Part shown: in pieces, positions 26,652 to 36,329 of the stretch
How the letters are laid out: every line of letters begins with the position of its first letter
How positions within the stretch are numbered: the stretch's first letter is position 1
Assembly (NCBI RefSeq): GCF_900177705.1
Contig: NZ_FXBA01000001.1
Coordinates: forward strand, 496,001-560,000
From: Fibrobacter sp. UWB15
GTDB lineage: Bacteria; Fibrobacterota; Fibrobacteria; Fibrobacterales; Fibrobacteraceae
Direction: 5' to 3'
Length of the DNA: 64,000 nt
Notes under the pieces: model-generated
What the model was told of the DNA's origin: nothing
What the model saw: the letters and a program-made list of their open reading frames with translations, nothing else
The model's database searches: none
Translations under genes and position numbers: made by a program

Positions 26652-28301
26652 TTATGCCTCCTCGTCGGAATTGCCGACGGTCATATTCTGCTTGTGGAGA
26701 ACGGTGGTCTTTCTGGCCGGGCCGTTCTTTTTCCAGGCGTAGTAGATAGCGACGTTTAAAAGCACTACGAGAGCGAGCAGGAACCCGCGGACGCCCCAGG
26801 TAAAGCCAATCTGCGAGAATTCGCTGCCGAGGAATGTCACCTTGGCATCGGCCGGAACGTTACTCAACAGGAGCACGCCCATGCCGTCGTGAATGATCCA
26901 GGCGACTAGCACGATTGCCAGGTAAATCGGGCACACGTACATAATGATCGGCCTAAAGAATCGGGGGAGTTTCAATGCGGCGCCGTCGTTCATCAATGCG
27001 AAAGCTTCGCATTCCGGCTTGCCGTCTTCGCCAATCACGTTGGATTTGCGGCGGCCGAGTACGAACGAGAAAATGAACGCCTGAATGGTGCCGAGAACCA
27101 CCAGCAAGAAGCTTCCGCCCCAGAAGTCGAGCTCGTCGACCGCGCCTGCGGCAAGGCCGAAAATACCCACAAGGCCTCCCAAGAAGGTCACTGTACTGGT
27201 GGCGGTAATGGAGCCCTTGCGGCTAAACTTCAGGTCGTCTTCACAGAAACTAATCAGAGGCTGGATAATCGAAATGGCGCTCGTGACGCCCGCGATAAAG
27301 AGCATCGCGAACCAAAGCGTCTGGAAAAATCCGCCAAAGGGCAACTGGCCGAATACGAACGGCATGGTCTGGAATCCGAGGCCGAAGGTACCGAGCTTTG
27401 CGCATTCTTCGATGTTGTTACCGGCAATGAGTACGGCCATCGGAATCACAATCGTGCCGCCGAGGATAATTTCGGCAAAGCCGTTGGTGGCACTTGCCGT
27501 TAAAGACGAAAGCACCAGGTCTTCCTTGGGCTTCAGGTAACTGGCGTAGCAGAAAACGATGCCCATACCGAGGCTCATGGTAAAGAAGACCTGACCAGAG
27601 GCGGCGAGCCAAACCGTGGGGTTGAAAATTTCGGAAAGGTTCGGGTTCCACACGAAAGCGAGTCCCTTACCGATATCGGTAATCGTAAGCACGCGCACCA
27701 CAAGGATAATGCCCATAATCAAAAGAATCGGCATGGTGATCTTGTTCACGCGTTCAATGCCCTTGCGCACGCCGAACGACAGGAGCCCCATGTTGCAGGC
27801 GAAGGTGAGCAAGAAGAAGAGAATGGCGGCAGGAACAGGGCCGACTTTGGTGTTCAGCATGATGTAGTTGCCGAAGAATTCCTTCATCGGTTCGTAACCG
27901 CCGGCGACCACTTCCATCAGTTTGCCTGTGGCAGAGTAGTAGGTAAACGCGAGAATCCAAGACTGGATAAAGATATAGTAGAAGCTGATGAACAGCGGAG
28001 GCAAGAGCCCGAGCGAACCGAGGTACTTGGCCCAGGGTTTCTTGTTCAGAATGTAGTGGAATCCGCCGGGGGCGGTACCGTGGTGTTTGTTACCGGCAGC
28101 GCGGCCAAGCGTCCATTCCATCCAAGAAAGAGGAATGCCCAAAAGCAAGAAGGCAATGAGGTAGGGGATAATGAAGGCGCCGCCACCGTTTGTGGCTGCC
28201 TGCACCGGGAAACGCAAAAAGTTGCCAAGTCCGACGGCGGAACCCGCGACCGCGAGAATCACACCAAGTTTCGAACCCCAGTTGTCTCTAGAGCTTTTCA
28301 T
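26652..28301 (-). CDS. Sodium-dependent NSS-family transporter
   Basis: 549 residues with about 12 membrane helices. The N-terminal signature WGSKLGVILAVAGSAVGLGNFLRFP holds the sodium and substrate site of neurotransmitter:sodium symporters, and the SLGMGIVFCYASYL region is the conserved TM6. Bacterial members take up amino acids. Here the transporter is followed immediately by a MetS-like small subunit, as in the methionine/alanine MetPS systems, so amino acid import is likely but the substrate is not fixed by sequence. AAGGATG precedes the start. Confidence 0.93.
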   Translation of the reverse strand: MKSSRDNWGSKLGVILAVAGSAVGLGNFLRFPVQAATNGGGAFIIPYLIAFLLLGIPLSWMEWTLGRAAGNKHHGTAPGGFHYILNKKPWAKYLGSLGLLPPLFISFYYIFIQSWILAFTYYSATGKLMEVVAGGYEPMKEFFGNYIMLNTKVGPVPAAILFFLLTFACNMGLLSFGVRKGIERVNKITMPILLIMGIILVVRVLTITDIGKGLAFVWNPNLSEIFNPTVWLAASGQVFFTMSLGMGIVFCYASYLKPKEDLVLSSLTASATNGFAEIILGGTIVIPMAVLIAGNNIEECAKLGTFGLGFQTMPFVFGQLPFGGFFQTLWFAMLFIAGVTSAISIIQPLISFCEDDLKFSRKGSITATSTVTFLGGLVGIFGLAAGAVDELDFWGGSFLLVVLGTIQAFIFSFVLGRRKSNVIGEDGKPECEAFALMNDGAALKLPRFFRPIIMYVCPIYLAIVLVAWIIHDGMGVLLLSNVPADAKVTFLGSEFSQIGFTWGVRGFLLALVVLLNVAIYYAWKKNGPARKTTVLHKQNMTVGNSDEEA

Positions 28302-28471
28302 TTTTCACATCCTTATTTTTTTTCGGAACAAATCTAGCATTTATCCGTATGAATAAGAATTTACGTTGGCGAATTCGAATCCGTGTGGCGCGGAAAAAAA
28401 GAGCTTGTATTGTGTTTGTAATAGAGTTTATTTACTCTTGTATACAGATTTCTTGAAAAATTCGGTGCTTT

Positions 28472-28499
28472 TTGTCTCGCTGAAGTCTATCTTTATATT
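28472..28499 (+). promoter_or_regulatory. Candidate promoter of the short-chain dehydrogenase gene
   Basis: TTGTCT and TATATT with a 16-base spacer. A leader hairpin (28507-28529, arms GAGGGT/ACCCTC with a bulge) follows before the ribosome-binding site AAGGA. The rest of the divergent region 28302-28471 shows nothing definite. Confidence 0.4.
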
Positions 28500-28550
28500 C
28501 ATAAACCGAGAGGGTGGGGTTACCCTCGCAGAAAAAATAAAGGATGAATT

Positions 28551-29285
28551 ATGATCGACGTTAAGGGCAAATGGACCTTGATTACTGGCGGCTGCCGCGG
28601 AGTGGGCCGTCTCACCGCTATCGAAATGGCGAAGCTCGGCGCAAATATCATTCTGCAGGGCCGCGACAAGTCCCATGCTGAACCGGTAATGAACGAAATC
28701 AAGAAGTACGGTGTCGAAGTCCGCGCAGTGGGTTGCAACCTCGAACATGCTTGCGAAATCGATGCCGCTCTCGCCGAGATCGATTCCTGGGGCGTGCAGG
28801 TCGACATCGTGTTCAACAACGCCGGCCTCATGAGCCACTATTTTACCGATTATCTCACCAATACCATGGAAGACTTCCACCAGGCCATGGCGGTGAATTT
28901 CTTGGCTCCAATCAAGATTGCCTACCACTTTTTGCCGGGCATGATCAAGCGTGGCTTTGGCCGTATGCAGCTTACCACTAGTGGCATCGCCAACGAACCC
29001 GAACTCATGGGTTACGCCTGCGCCAAGGCTGCTCTGACAAAATTTGTCAAGGACTTTGCCTGCAAGCTGAATGGTACCGATGTTATGATGAACGTGATGG
29101 ATCCGGGTTGGTTGCGCACCGATCTCGGTGGCCCCAACGCTCCTAACGCCCCCGAAAGCGTGATTCCGGGTTCCATGGTGTCTGTCATGCTCGACGACAA
29201 GAAGAGTGGCCGCTGGTTCAGTGCTCAGGAATTTACTGGCATGTCCCTTGCCGACGCTGTTGAAAAGGGCAAGTCTGTGGAGTAA
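28551..29285 (+). CDS. Short-chain dehydrogenase/reductase (SDR family)
   Basis: 244 residues with a Rossmann fold. The cofactor-binding TGGCRGVGR motif lies near residue 12, NNAG near residue 90, and the catalytic Ser144, Tyr155 and Lys159 (YACAK) are all present, so it should be an active NAD(P)-dependent oxidoreductase. Substrate unknown; the gene stands alone, with its own promoter and a strong terminator. Confidence 0.9.
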   Translation: MIDVKGKWTLITGGCRGVGRLTAIEMAKLGANIILQGRDKSHAEPVMNEIKKYGVEVRAVGCNLEHACEIDAALAEIDSWGVQVDIVFNNAGLMSHYFTDYLTNTMEDFHQAMAVNFLAPIKIAYHFLPGMIKRGFGRMQLTTSGIANEPELMGYACAKAALTKFVKDFACKLNGTDVMMNVMDPGWLRTDLGGPNAPNAPESVIPGSMVSVMLDDKKSGRWFSAQEFTGMSLADAVEKGKSVE

Positions 29286-29317
29286 TTGTAAAATCGAGGT
29301 GTTTGAAATTTTACAAT
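29285..29317. repeat. AT-rich inverted repeat after the SDR gene
   Basis: Perfect 10-bp arms ATTGTAAAAT/ATTTTACAAT with a 13-base spacer, beginning at the last base of the SDR stop codon. The inner motif ATTGTAAA/TTTACAAT also occurs upstream of gltB. Confidence 0.5.
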
Positions 29318-29319
29318 GG

Positions 29320-29353
29320 AGAAAGTCCTGCCTTCGGGTGGGACTTTCTTTTT
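29320..29353 (+). terminator. Intrinsic terminator of the SDR gene
   Basis: AGAAAGTCC/GGACTTTCT stem continued by two wobble pairs and CC/GG around a TTCG tetraloop, then TTTT. Confidence 0.9.
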
Positions 29354-29496
29354 GTAAAAAGATGTTTAGGAACGCTGTGCTTATAGGGCTCAAAAAAACT
29401 ATAAAAAAATATTACAAGGAAATTATTCTTCTCATTACTATTTTTTATGTGGGATTAATAAGGGATTGGTTTTTAACATAAACCAAAAGGTCTAGA

Positions 29497-32208
29497 ATGA
29501 AAAAGATTCTTGCGATTATGTCTATGGCTGCGGTGTCCGCCATGGCAATCACGGCAAGCAGGGTCGGCCCTGTTAGCACTTACGGCGAACTTAAGGCCAA
29601 TGGTGGCAAACTTTCGGGTTCTTGTCCCGAATATGCCAACAAGGCTGTCCAGGTCAAGGGCATGAGCCTTTTCTGGAGCTCGGGCAATACCTATTCTACC
29701 GACTTTTACTCTGAAAAGGGCATTAACCGCCTGGTCGACGACATGGGCGTCGAAGTGGTTCGTTTTGCTCTCGGTGCAGCAGACGAAAAGTTCAATAGCT
29801 CGGGCCGTTCTTACACGACGGGTGGCGAAGGCTTCCAGAAGGCTTTGCTCAAGTCCGTGGTGAACGCTGCAGTTGATAAGGACATTTACGTCATCATTGA
29901 CTGGCACATCGAAAGTTCCGAAGGCTTCACTGATGCCGCTGTCGAATTCTTTGAATACGCAGCCAAGGAATACGGTAAGTACAACAACGTGATTTTCGAA
30001 ATCTGGAACGAACCGACCGGTAGCATGGATGCCGTGAAGCAGCATGCCGATCGCGTGATTCCGGTCATTCGTAAGTATTCCGACAACCTTATCCTCGTGG
30101 GTAGCCCGGGATGGTCTAGCCAGCCGGATGCTTGCGCTAATGCAGGTATTTCCGACAAGAACTATGGTTGCACGCTTCACTTTTATGCTGCAACCCACTA
30201 CATGGGCGATGGCGGCTACAACAAGGCTGCTGAATCTGCTATGGGTAAGGGTGTTCCGGTGTTCGCTACCGAATGGGGTACCGTCAATGCCAACGGTGAT
30301 GGCCAACCGGATGAAGGCTCCAGTAACAAGTGGGTTGAATGGATGGCTCAGAAGGGCGTGTCCTGGACGAACTGGAACGCTTCTGCCATGAACGAAACCT
30401 CTGCAGCATTCTCTACTGCAGTATTTGAAAACGGCTTTTCCTACACCAATTCCGGTAAGTATGTGAAGGGCAAGCTCGGTGGCGCTTCCTATAAGGATTG
30501 CGGCCTCCAGAATGGTGATGCCGAAGAAGAATCCGGCTTCTCTACGGGTGTCGCAAACGGTGCTTCGACTTCCATTCTCGATGACATGGAAGATGGTGAC
30601 CGTTATGGCTACCTTGGCGGTGCATGGGCTGCTATCGAAGACCAGGAAAATGGCGGTAAGAGCTCCATTTCTAACGACAAGATTGAAGATGACTTTGGCA
30701 ATACGACCTACCAGGTTGTGTACCCGGTCAGTGGCGACAGCAAGAACACCTCTAAGTATGTCGCGGCCCTTAAGGACGTGAAGATTGGTAAGGGTACTCT
30801 TGATTACGGTCCGTATATCAAGATGTTCCTCACTCTCCTGAAGGAGGAAAAGAAGGATTCTCCGAAGGCTTATGCAGATTTCTCCAAGTGCTCTACCATT
30901 AAGTACAAGTACAAGGGGGCCAGCCATAACTTCGCAATCGAAACGACTGACGTTACTGACTATAACTATCATCGCGTGAACAAGGACGCCTCTGAAGGCT
31001 GGAAGGAAGTCGAAATCACGACCGATATGCTGAAACAGGAAACTTGGGGTGACGATTCACGCTCCAAGCCGATCAACATGGCTCATGCAACTCGTCTTTC
31101 TTGGGAAATCAAGGGCCTTGAAAAGGTTCCGGACGATATCAACCAGCCCAAGTATCCGTACCTCTACATCGATGACGTGAAGTGCGATGGCCTCAGCTTT
31201 ACTGCTATTAGCGGTGGTGCCGGCGACTCTCCGAAGTCTTCTTCTTCTGTGGGTGGCAAGTCCAGTTCCAGCAATGGTCAGGACAAGTCTAGCTCCAGCA
31301 AGGGAGGCAAGTCCAGCTCTAGCGTTGCTCCGACGCTCTCCTCTTCTTCTGTCGCTCCGGTGATTACTGACCTCATGGTCATCGATGACTTCGAAGATTG
31401 TGATGAAGTTGCCGCTACGACTGGTACCTGGTATGCCTATACCGACAAGGAACCGGGTGGACTTTCCAAGATTGCCAACGTCTATGACAACACCCTCGGT
31501 GGCTATGTTGTGGTATTCCCGGGCACCGCTGATGTCACTAATGCATCGAAGGGTTTTTCCGCTTTGACCGAAATCCAATGGAACCAGGGAACCTATAAGG
31601 AAGCTCCGTTTGTCGCTCTCGGCCTCAATACGAATGCTGATACCTCTAAGGGTGTCGACCTCAGCGCTTGCTCCGCTTTGAGCTACCGCTACAGAGGTAG
31701 TGCTCATACCTTCAAGATCCAAGACGGTCAAGTGGCTGATTACGCATATCACCAAATCAATTTCGAAGATGCTCTTGAATGGACGACTGTTGTGGCCAGC
31801 TGGGATGATATCTCTCAGCCGAGCTGGGGTGAACCGGTTGACTTGAACAAGAAGAACATCAAGAAGTTCGCTTGGGAAGTGATTGGTTACAAGAATATTG
31901 AATACCAGCCGACACTCAACTTCCTCTATGTGGATGATTTCAAGTGCGTGAACGCTTCTTCGGGTATTCGCATGGCCAAGGCTGCAAGCCCGCTCAAGCT
32001 CAGCGTGAACGGTTCTATGCTCAACGTGACGACCACCGCTGCAGCCCGCATCCAGGTGTTCGACATGCAGGGTAACATGGTCATGAACCACCTCGAAAGT
32101 GCCGCCGGCAACCATCAGGTTTCTCTCGAAAGCCTGAATCGCGGTAACTACGTGGTCCGCGTCAAGACCGTGAAGGCCGCTCAGACCGCCCGCATTAGCA
32201 TCCGCTAA
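29497..32208 (+). CDS. Secreted GH5 endoglucanase with two carbohydrate-binding modules
   Basis: 903 residues with a signal peptide (about 1-18). The GH5 domain (about 20-330) has the acid/base Glu172 in IWNEP and the nucleophile Glu259 in ATEWGT, so it should cleave beta-1,4-glucans such as cellulose. Two related CBM11-like modules, each starting DDMEDG or DDFEDC and containing a YHR or YHQ motif, span about 361-565 and 628-815. A Ser-rich linker between them has clusters of four Ser. The last 80 residues form a sorting-type C-terminal domain (IQVFDMQGNMV...GNYVVRV), fitting type IX secretion. A 7-bp hairpin (29466-29486) lies just before the AAAGG ribosome site. Confidence 0.92.
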   Translation: MKKILAIMSMAAVSAMAITASRVGPVSTYGELKANGGKLSGSCPEYANKAVQVKGMSLFWSSGNTYSTDFYSEKGINRLVDDMGVEVVRFALGAADEKFNSSGRSYTTGGEGFQKALLKSVVNAAVDKDIYVIIDWHIESSEGFTDAAVEFFEYAAKEYGKYNNVIFEIWNEPTGSMDAVKQHADRVIPVIRKYSDNLILVGSPGWSSQPDACANAGISDKNYGCTLHFYAATHYMGDGGYNKAAESAMGKGVPVFATEWGTVNANGDGQPDEGSSNKWVEWMAQKGVSWTNWNASAMNETSAAFSTAVFENGFSYTNSGKYVKGKLGGASYKDCGLQNGDAEEESGFSTGVANGASTSILDDMEDGDRYGYLGGAWAAIEDQENGGKSSISNDKIEDDFGNTTYQVVYPVSGDSKNTSKYVAALKDVKIGKGTLDYGPYIKMFLTLLKEEKKDSPKAYADFSKCSTIKYKYKGASHNFAIETTDVTDYNYHRVNKDASEGWKEVEITTDMLKQETWGDDSRSKPINMAHATRLSWEIKGLEKVPDDINQPKYPYLYIDDVKCDGLSFTAISGGAGDSPKSSSSVGGKSSSSNGQDKSSSSKGGKSSSSVAPTLSSSSVAPVITDLMVIDDFEDCDEVAATTGTWYAYTDKEPGGLSKIANVYDNTLGGYVVVFPGTADVTNASKGFSALTEIQWNQGTYKEAPFVALGLNTNADTSKGVDLSACSALSYRYRGSAHTFKIQDGQVADYAYHQINFEDALEWTTVVASWDDISQPSWGEPVDLNKKNIKKFAWEVIGYKNIEYQPTLNFLYVDDFKCVNASSGIRMAKAASPLKLSVNGSMLNVTTTAAARIQVFDMQGNMVMNHLESAAGNHQVSLESLNRGNYVVRVKTVKAAQTARISIR

Positions 32209-32217
32209 TCCTCAATT

Positions 32218-32241
32218 GTCATCCTCGCGAAGGCGGGGATC
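32218..32241. repeat. REP-like palindromic element
   Basis: GTCATCCTCGCGAAGGCGGGGATC, an imperfect palindrome of the GTCATCCT type, directly after the GH5 gene. Confidence 0.55.
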
Positions 32242-32247
32242 ACCTTT

Positions 32248-32277
32248 AAAAAAACTCCGGTTTAACCGGAGTTTTTT
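32248..32277 (+). terminator. Intrinsic terminator of the GH5 gene
   Basis: ACTCCGG/CCGGAGT stem with TTTAA loop, flanked by A6 and T6, so it can also serve the minus strand (tgt). Confidence 0.9.
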
Positions 32278-32287
32278 GTGTTCTGCG

Positions 32288-32367
32288 GTCATCCTGAATT
32301 TATTTCAGGGTCAGCAAGTCATGCTGAACAACGTCACCCTGAACTTGTTTCAGGGTTGGTTCAGCAT
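32288..32367. repeat. Pair of REP-like palindromes between GH5 and tgt genes
   Basis: Two related palindromes (32288-32311 and 32333-32356), each GTCA-YCCTGAA...TTTCAGGGT, separated by TCAGCA/TGCTGA arms. A third relative is at 35955-35978. Confidence 0.6.
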
Positions 32368-32387
32368 CGGCATTTATCATCTGAAAA

Positions 32388-33554
<1,167 letters not shown>

Positions 33555-33705
33555 CTACCAACTAAGTTCTGCCTGCTGCGGCTACGTCGCCCCGTTGTCA
33601 ATTTATCCATAGGATTCCCCTTATAAATGTGTTTTTTGGAGCCAAAAAGGGGTAACTTTAATTTTGGATGGGCCTACAAGTTGTAGCCCTTGCATGGAGT
33701 GATAT

Positions 33706-35889
33706 ATGGATTACAAAAAGGTGTGGAAAAGATTCGCCTGTCTTGTGGCTGGTCTTGCAGTGTTTGGCTTGGCCGACAACCCCATTTCATCTTACCATTA
33801 TCTGGCGGACCCCTCTTGCGCCTCTGATGGTGATACCTTCTACATTTTGACCGACGTCGATGACTACAACAACCAGACAAACTGGAACTACGACATTGTC
33901 GGTCTTTATGCCTTCACCTCTGAAGACATGAAAAACTGGACCGACCACGGCATGATTTTCCGTTCCAAGCGTGAATTCGGGAGCTACCCGAACAATACCT
34001 GGGCTTCGGGCATCGCAGTGAAGAACGGCAAGGTCTATATCGTTTACCCTGATGGCGCGAGCGGCGTGGGCATGATTACCGCCCCGGCAATCGATGGCCC
34101 CTATACAGACCCGATTCAGGCATCTCATGGCGTGAACAGAATCGCCGGCGGTGGCAACAGCGTTATTGGCGGCTGTGACGGTATCGCGCACTGCTTTGAC
34201 CCGGGCATTTTCTTCGATGACGACGGCACGGGCTACGTAATCTTTGGCGGTGGTGAAAGCGGCCAGCGCCCCTACGGCAACAACTTCGATATCATCAAGT
34301 TTACCGAAAGCAACGGCAAGATTACCATGGACAAGAACTCCCTTACTCGTGTCCAGCTGCCGAATTCCTTTGAAGCGCCGTACCTGCATAAGAAGGGTAG
34401 CACCTATTACCTGAGTTTCAATAACCGTAGCCAGATTATCGATTACGGTACGTCCAACAAGATCATGGGCCCTTACAACTATGTGGGGCAGGTCATTCCG
34501 GGCATCGGTTCTGTGCCGGACGCTCATGGCGAAGGCGGCAACAACCACCATGGCTTTGCTCCGTTCAAGGACAAGTGGTATGCGGTTTACCACGATCGCC
34601 GCCTAGTGACTTCCGACAACCATCCGGCAGCAACGACGCAGCAGGGGGTGCGTTCCGAAAACCCGAACTACGAAAACCACAGAAGCGTGTCCATCGATGA
34701 ACTCACCTGGAGTGGCGACAAGATGAACAAGCTCACCTTCACCCGTGAAGGACCGAAGCAGATCAAGAACTTTGACCCGTACAAGACCTACAAGGCAACG
34801 ACGAGTTCCAAGCAGCTGAACATCCGTAGCCGTACCGACTGGACCAAGGGACAGCCGGTGAAGCACGTGCTTTTGCCGCTCACGAGCCGTAGCGAATCCT
34901 GGATCCGCGTTACTGGCGTGGACTTTGGTAAAGGTGCCGAAAATCTCCGCATCAAGGCCGCAAACGTAGGCGACGGCAACAAGATTGAAATCCATACGGG
35001 TAGCGCTAGCGGCACGCTCGCTGGTACTTGCGAACTTGCAAAGACAGCCAATAACACGACCTTCGTGGATAACGATTGCGAAATGAAGGGCCTTACAGGT
35101 GTTATCGACCAGGTGTTCTTCGTGTTCAAGAATAATGGAAAGGATTCGACCATGGGCATTCTCGAATGGGAATTCCAGGGTACGAAGCGTGAACCTGAAC
35201 CGCAGACTCCTTTTGGCGGCAAGGCTTGGGATATTCCGGGCAAGATTGAAGCCGAAAATTTCGATGAACCGGGTTACGGCGCTGGTAACGATTCCTATGC
35301 CGAAAATGATTCCGACAACCACGGTGATAGCGACTTGCGCAAGGACACTGGCGTTGACCTTTACGAAAAGGAAACGGGCGTCGTTGTGGGTTACAACCAG
35401 GCTGGCGAATGGCTCGAATACTCCGTGAACGTGAAGAAAGCGGGCGATTACACCATGTACGCTTCTGTTGCAACCGACAATTCGACTGCAGGCTTTAAGC
35501 TCTCTGTCGATGGTGATGCTGTGGCCGAAGTGGCTGTTTCTGGCTCTAGCTGGGATGACTTTACCAAGGTGAAGGCTAACCTGACGCTCCCCGCAGGCGA
35601 ACACATCCTCCGCTTCGAAGTGACTGGCGACTGGTTTGACGTTGACTACTTCAACTTTGTGGCTGGTAAGGATGCCCCGGAAACAACGACGGCTATCGCT
35701 CCGGTCAAACTCCAGAACAACGCTTCTGTATCTTACCGTGTGTTTGACCTGAAGGGCACCGTGCTTGGAACGGTTGATATGGCTCGTAAGGGCGACGCTT
35801 CTGCAGCGCTCAAGTCCGCCGGTTTCAAGAAAGGCGTCTATATGCTCAAGCAGGGCAATAAGACCTTTGTGGTGAACTTCACCAAATAA
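33706..35889 (+). CDS. Secreted GH43-family glycoside hydrolase with CBM6
   Basis: 727 residues with a signal peptide (about 1-23). The five-bladed beta-propeller domain (about 25-330) carries the expected catalytic base Asp35 (YLADPS), the modulating Asp165 (CFDPGIF) and the acid Glu223 (FEAPYL), matching GH43 arabinofuranosidases or xylosidases. A beta-sandwich segment (about 370-490) is followed by a CBM6-type module (about 505-660, IPGKIEAENFDEPG and later VDYFNF), and a sorting-type C-terminal domain closes the protein (YRVFDLKGTVLG...GVYMLKQGN). It most likely trims arabinoxylan side chains or oligosaccharides. GGAG precedes the start. The 33525-33705 gap holds only weak heptad traces and no recognisable gene. 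Confidence 0.9.
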   Translation: MDYKKVWKRFACLVAGLAVFGLADNPISSYHYLADPSCASDGDTFYILTDVDDYNNQTNWNYDIVGLYAFTSEDMKNWTDHGMIFRSKREFGSYPNNTWASGIAVKNGKVYIVYPDGASGVGMITAPAIDGPYTDPIQASHGVNRIAGGGNSVIGGCDGIAHCFDPGIFFDDDGTGYVIFGGGESGQRPYGNNFDIIKFTESNGKITMDKNSLTRVQLPNSFEAPYLHKKGSTYYLSFNNRSQIIDYGTSNKIMGPYNYVGQVIPGIGSVPDAHGEGGNNHHGFAPFKDKWYAVYHDRRLVTSDNHPAATTQQGVRSENPNYENHRSVSIDELTWSGDKMNKLTFTREGPKQIKNFDPYKTYKATTSSKQLNIRSRTDWTKGQPVKHVLLPLTSRSESWIRVTGVDFGKGAENLRIKAANVGDGNKIEIHTGSASGTLAGTCELAKTANNTTFVDNDCEMKGLTGVIDQVFFVFKNNGKDSTMGILEWEFQGTKREPEPQTPFGGKAWDIPGKIEAENFDEPGYGAGNDSYAENDSDNHGDSDLRKDTGVDLYEKETGVVVGYNQAGEWLEYSVNVKKAGDYTMYASVATDNSTAGFKLSVDGDAVAEVAVSGSSWDDFTKVKANLTLPAGEHILRFEVTGDWFDVDYFNFVAGKDAPETTTAIAPVKLQNNASVSYRVFDLKGTVLGTVDMARKGDASAALKSAGFKKGVYMLKQGNKTFVVNFTK

Positions 35890-35914
35890 GCTTCCTACAT
35901 ACACCTCCAACAAG

Positions 35915-35950
35915 TCTTCCTGGTACTTCGGTGCCGGGAGGATTTTTTTT
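35915..35950 (+). terminator. Intrinsic terminator of the GH43 gene
   Basis: A 12-bp stem with wobble pairs around a TTCG tetraloop, then T8. Confidence 0.9.
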
Positions 35951-35954
35951 GCAA

Positions 35955-35978
35955 GTCATTCTGAACTTGATTCGGAAT
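35955..35978. repeat. REP-like palindromic element
   Basis: GTCATTCTGAACTTGATTCGGAAT, a relative of the 32288-32356 elements, also just after a terminator. Confidence 0.55.
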
Positions 35979-35994
35979 CGGCTTCGCAAAAACG

Positions 35995-36023
35995 AAAAAA
36001 GACTCAGTTTTCACTGAGTCTTT
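35995..36023 (-). terminator. Terminator of the first tRNA-Leu
   Basis: An 11-bp perfect stem AAAGACTCAGT/ACTGAGTCTTT with a TTTC loop. The T tract lies on the minus strand. Confidence 0.85.
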
Positions 36024-36027
36024 CTTC

Positions 36028-36111
36028 TGCGGTCGGACAGACTTGAACTGTCATGGGATCGCTCCCACTAGCACCTCAAGCTAGCGTGTCTACCAATTCC
36101 ACCACGACCGC
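36028..36111 (-). tRNA. tRNA-Leu(GAG), copy 1
   Basis: A class II tRNA with long variable arm. The minus strand folds into an acceptor stem GCGGTCG/CGACCGC. The anticodon stem CTAGC/GCTAG encloses loop TTGAGGT, giving anticodon GAG. The T arm is present (GTTCAAGTC). No CCA is encoded. The sequence is identical to the copy at 37849-37932. Confidence 0.95.
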
Positions 36112-36224
36112 GTGGTCCTTAGCGGAACAGCCCAAATTTAGTATAATTTGTTACGCTTGTAAAGGGGTAAGGATTGTTTTTTATAAAAAAAAGTGAAAAA
36201 ATCTCTTTTATTCTTCTCGCTACC

Positions 36225-36253
36225 AAAAAAAGCAGCCTAATAAAAGACTGCTT
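36225..36253 (-). terminator. Probable terminator of murD
   Basis: A 6-bp stem AAGCAG/CTGCTT with a 12-base loop, followed on the minus strand by T7. The rest of 36112-36329 has no gene. Confidence 0.5.
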
Positions 36254-36259
36254 CTCTAA

Positions 36260-36304
36260 CTTGTTTGCTTAGTGCGCAGGCCCACGTATGGTGGGAATTT
36301 CCTT
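36260..36304. repeat. Dispersed repeat, copy 1
   Basis: A 45-base segment with the core GCTTAGTGCGCA followed by a CCCAC/GTGGG hairpin and TTTCCTT. A close copy lies at 44534-44577. Confidence 0.6.
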
Positions 36305-36329
36305 CGCATTGGTTAGAACGATGTCTGAA

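Noticed and set aside
29206-29481. Plus-strand frame overlapping the end of the SDR gene
   Set aside because: It runs through the terminator and an AT-rich leader and has no protein-like features.
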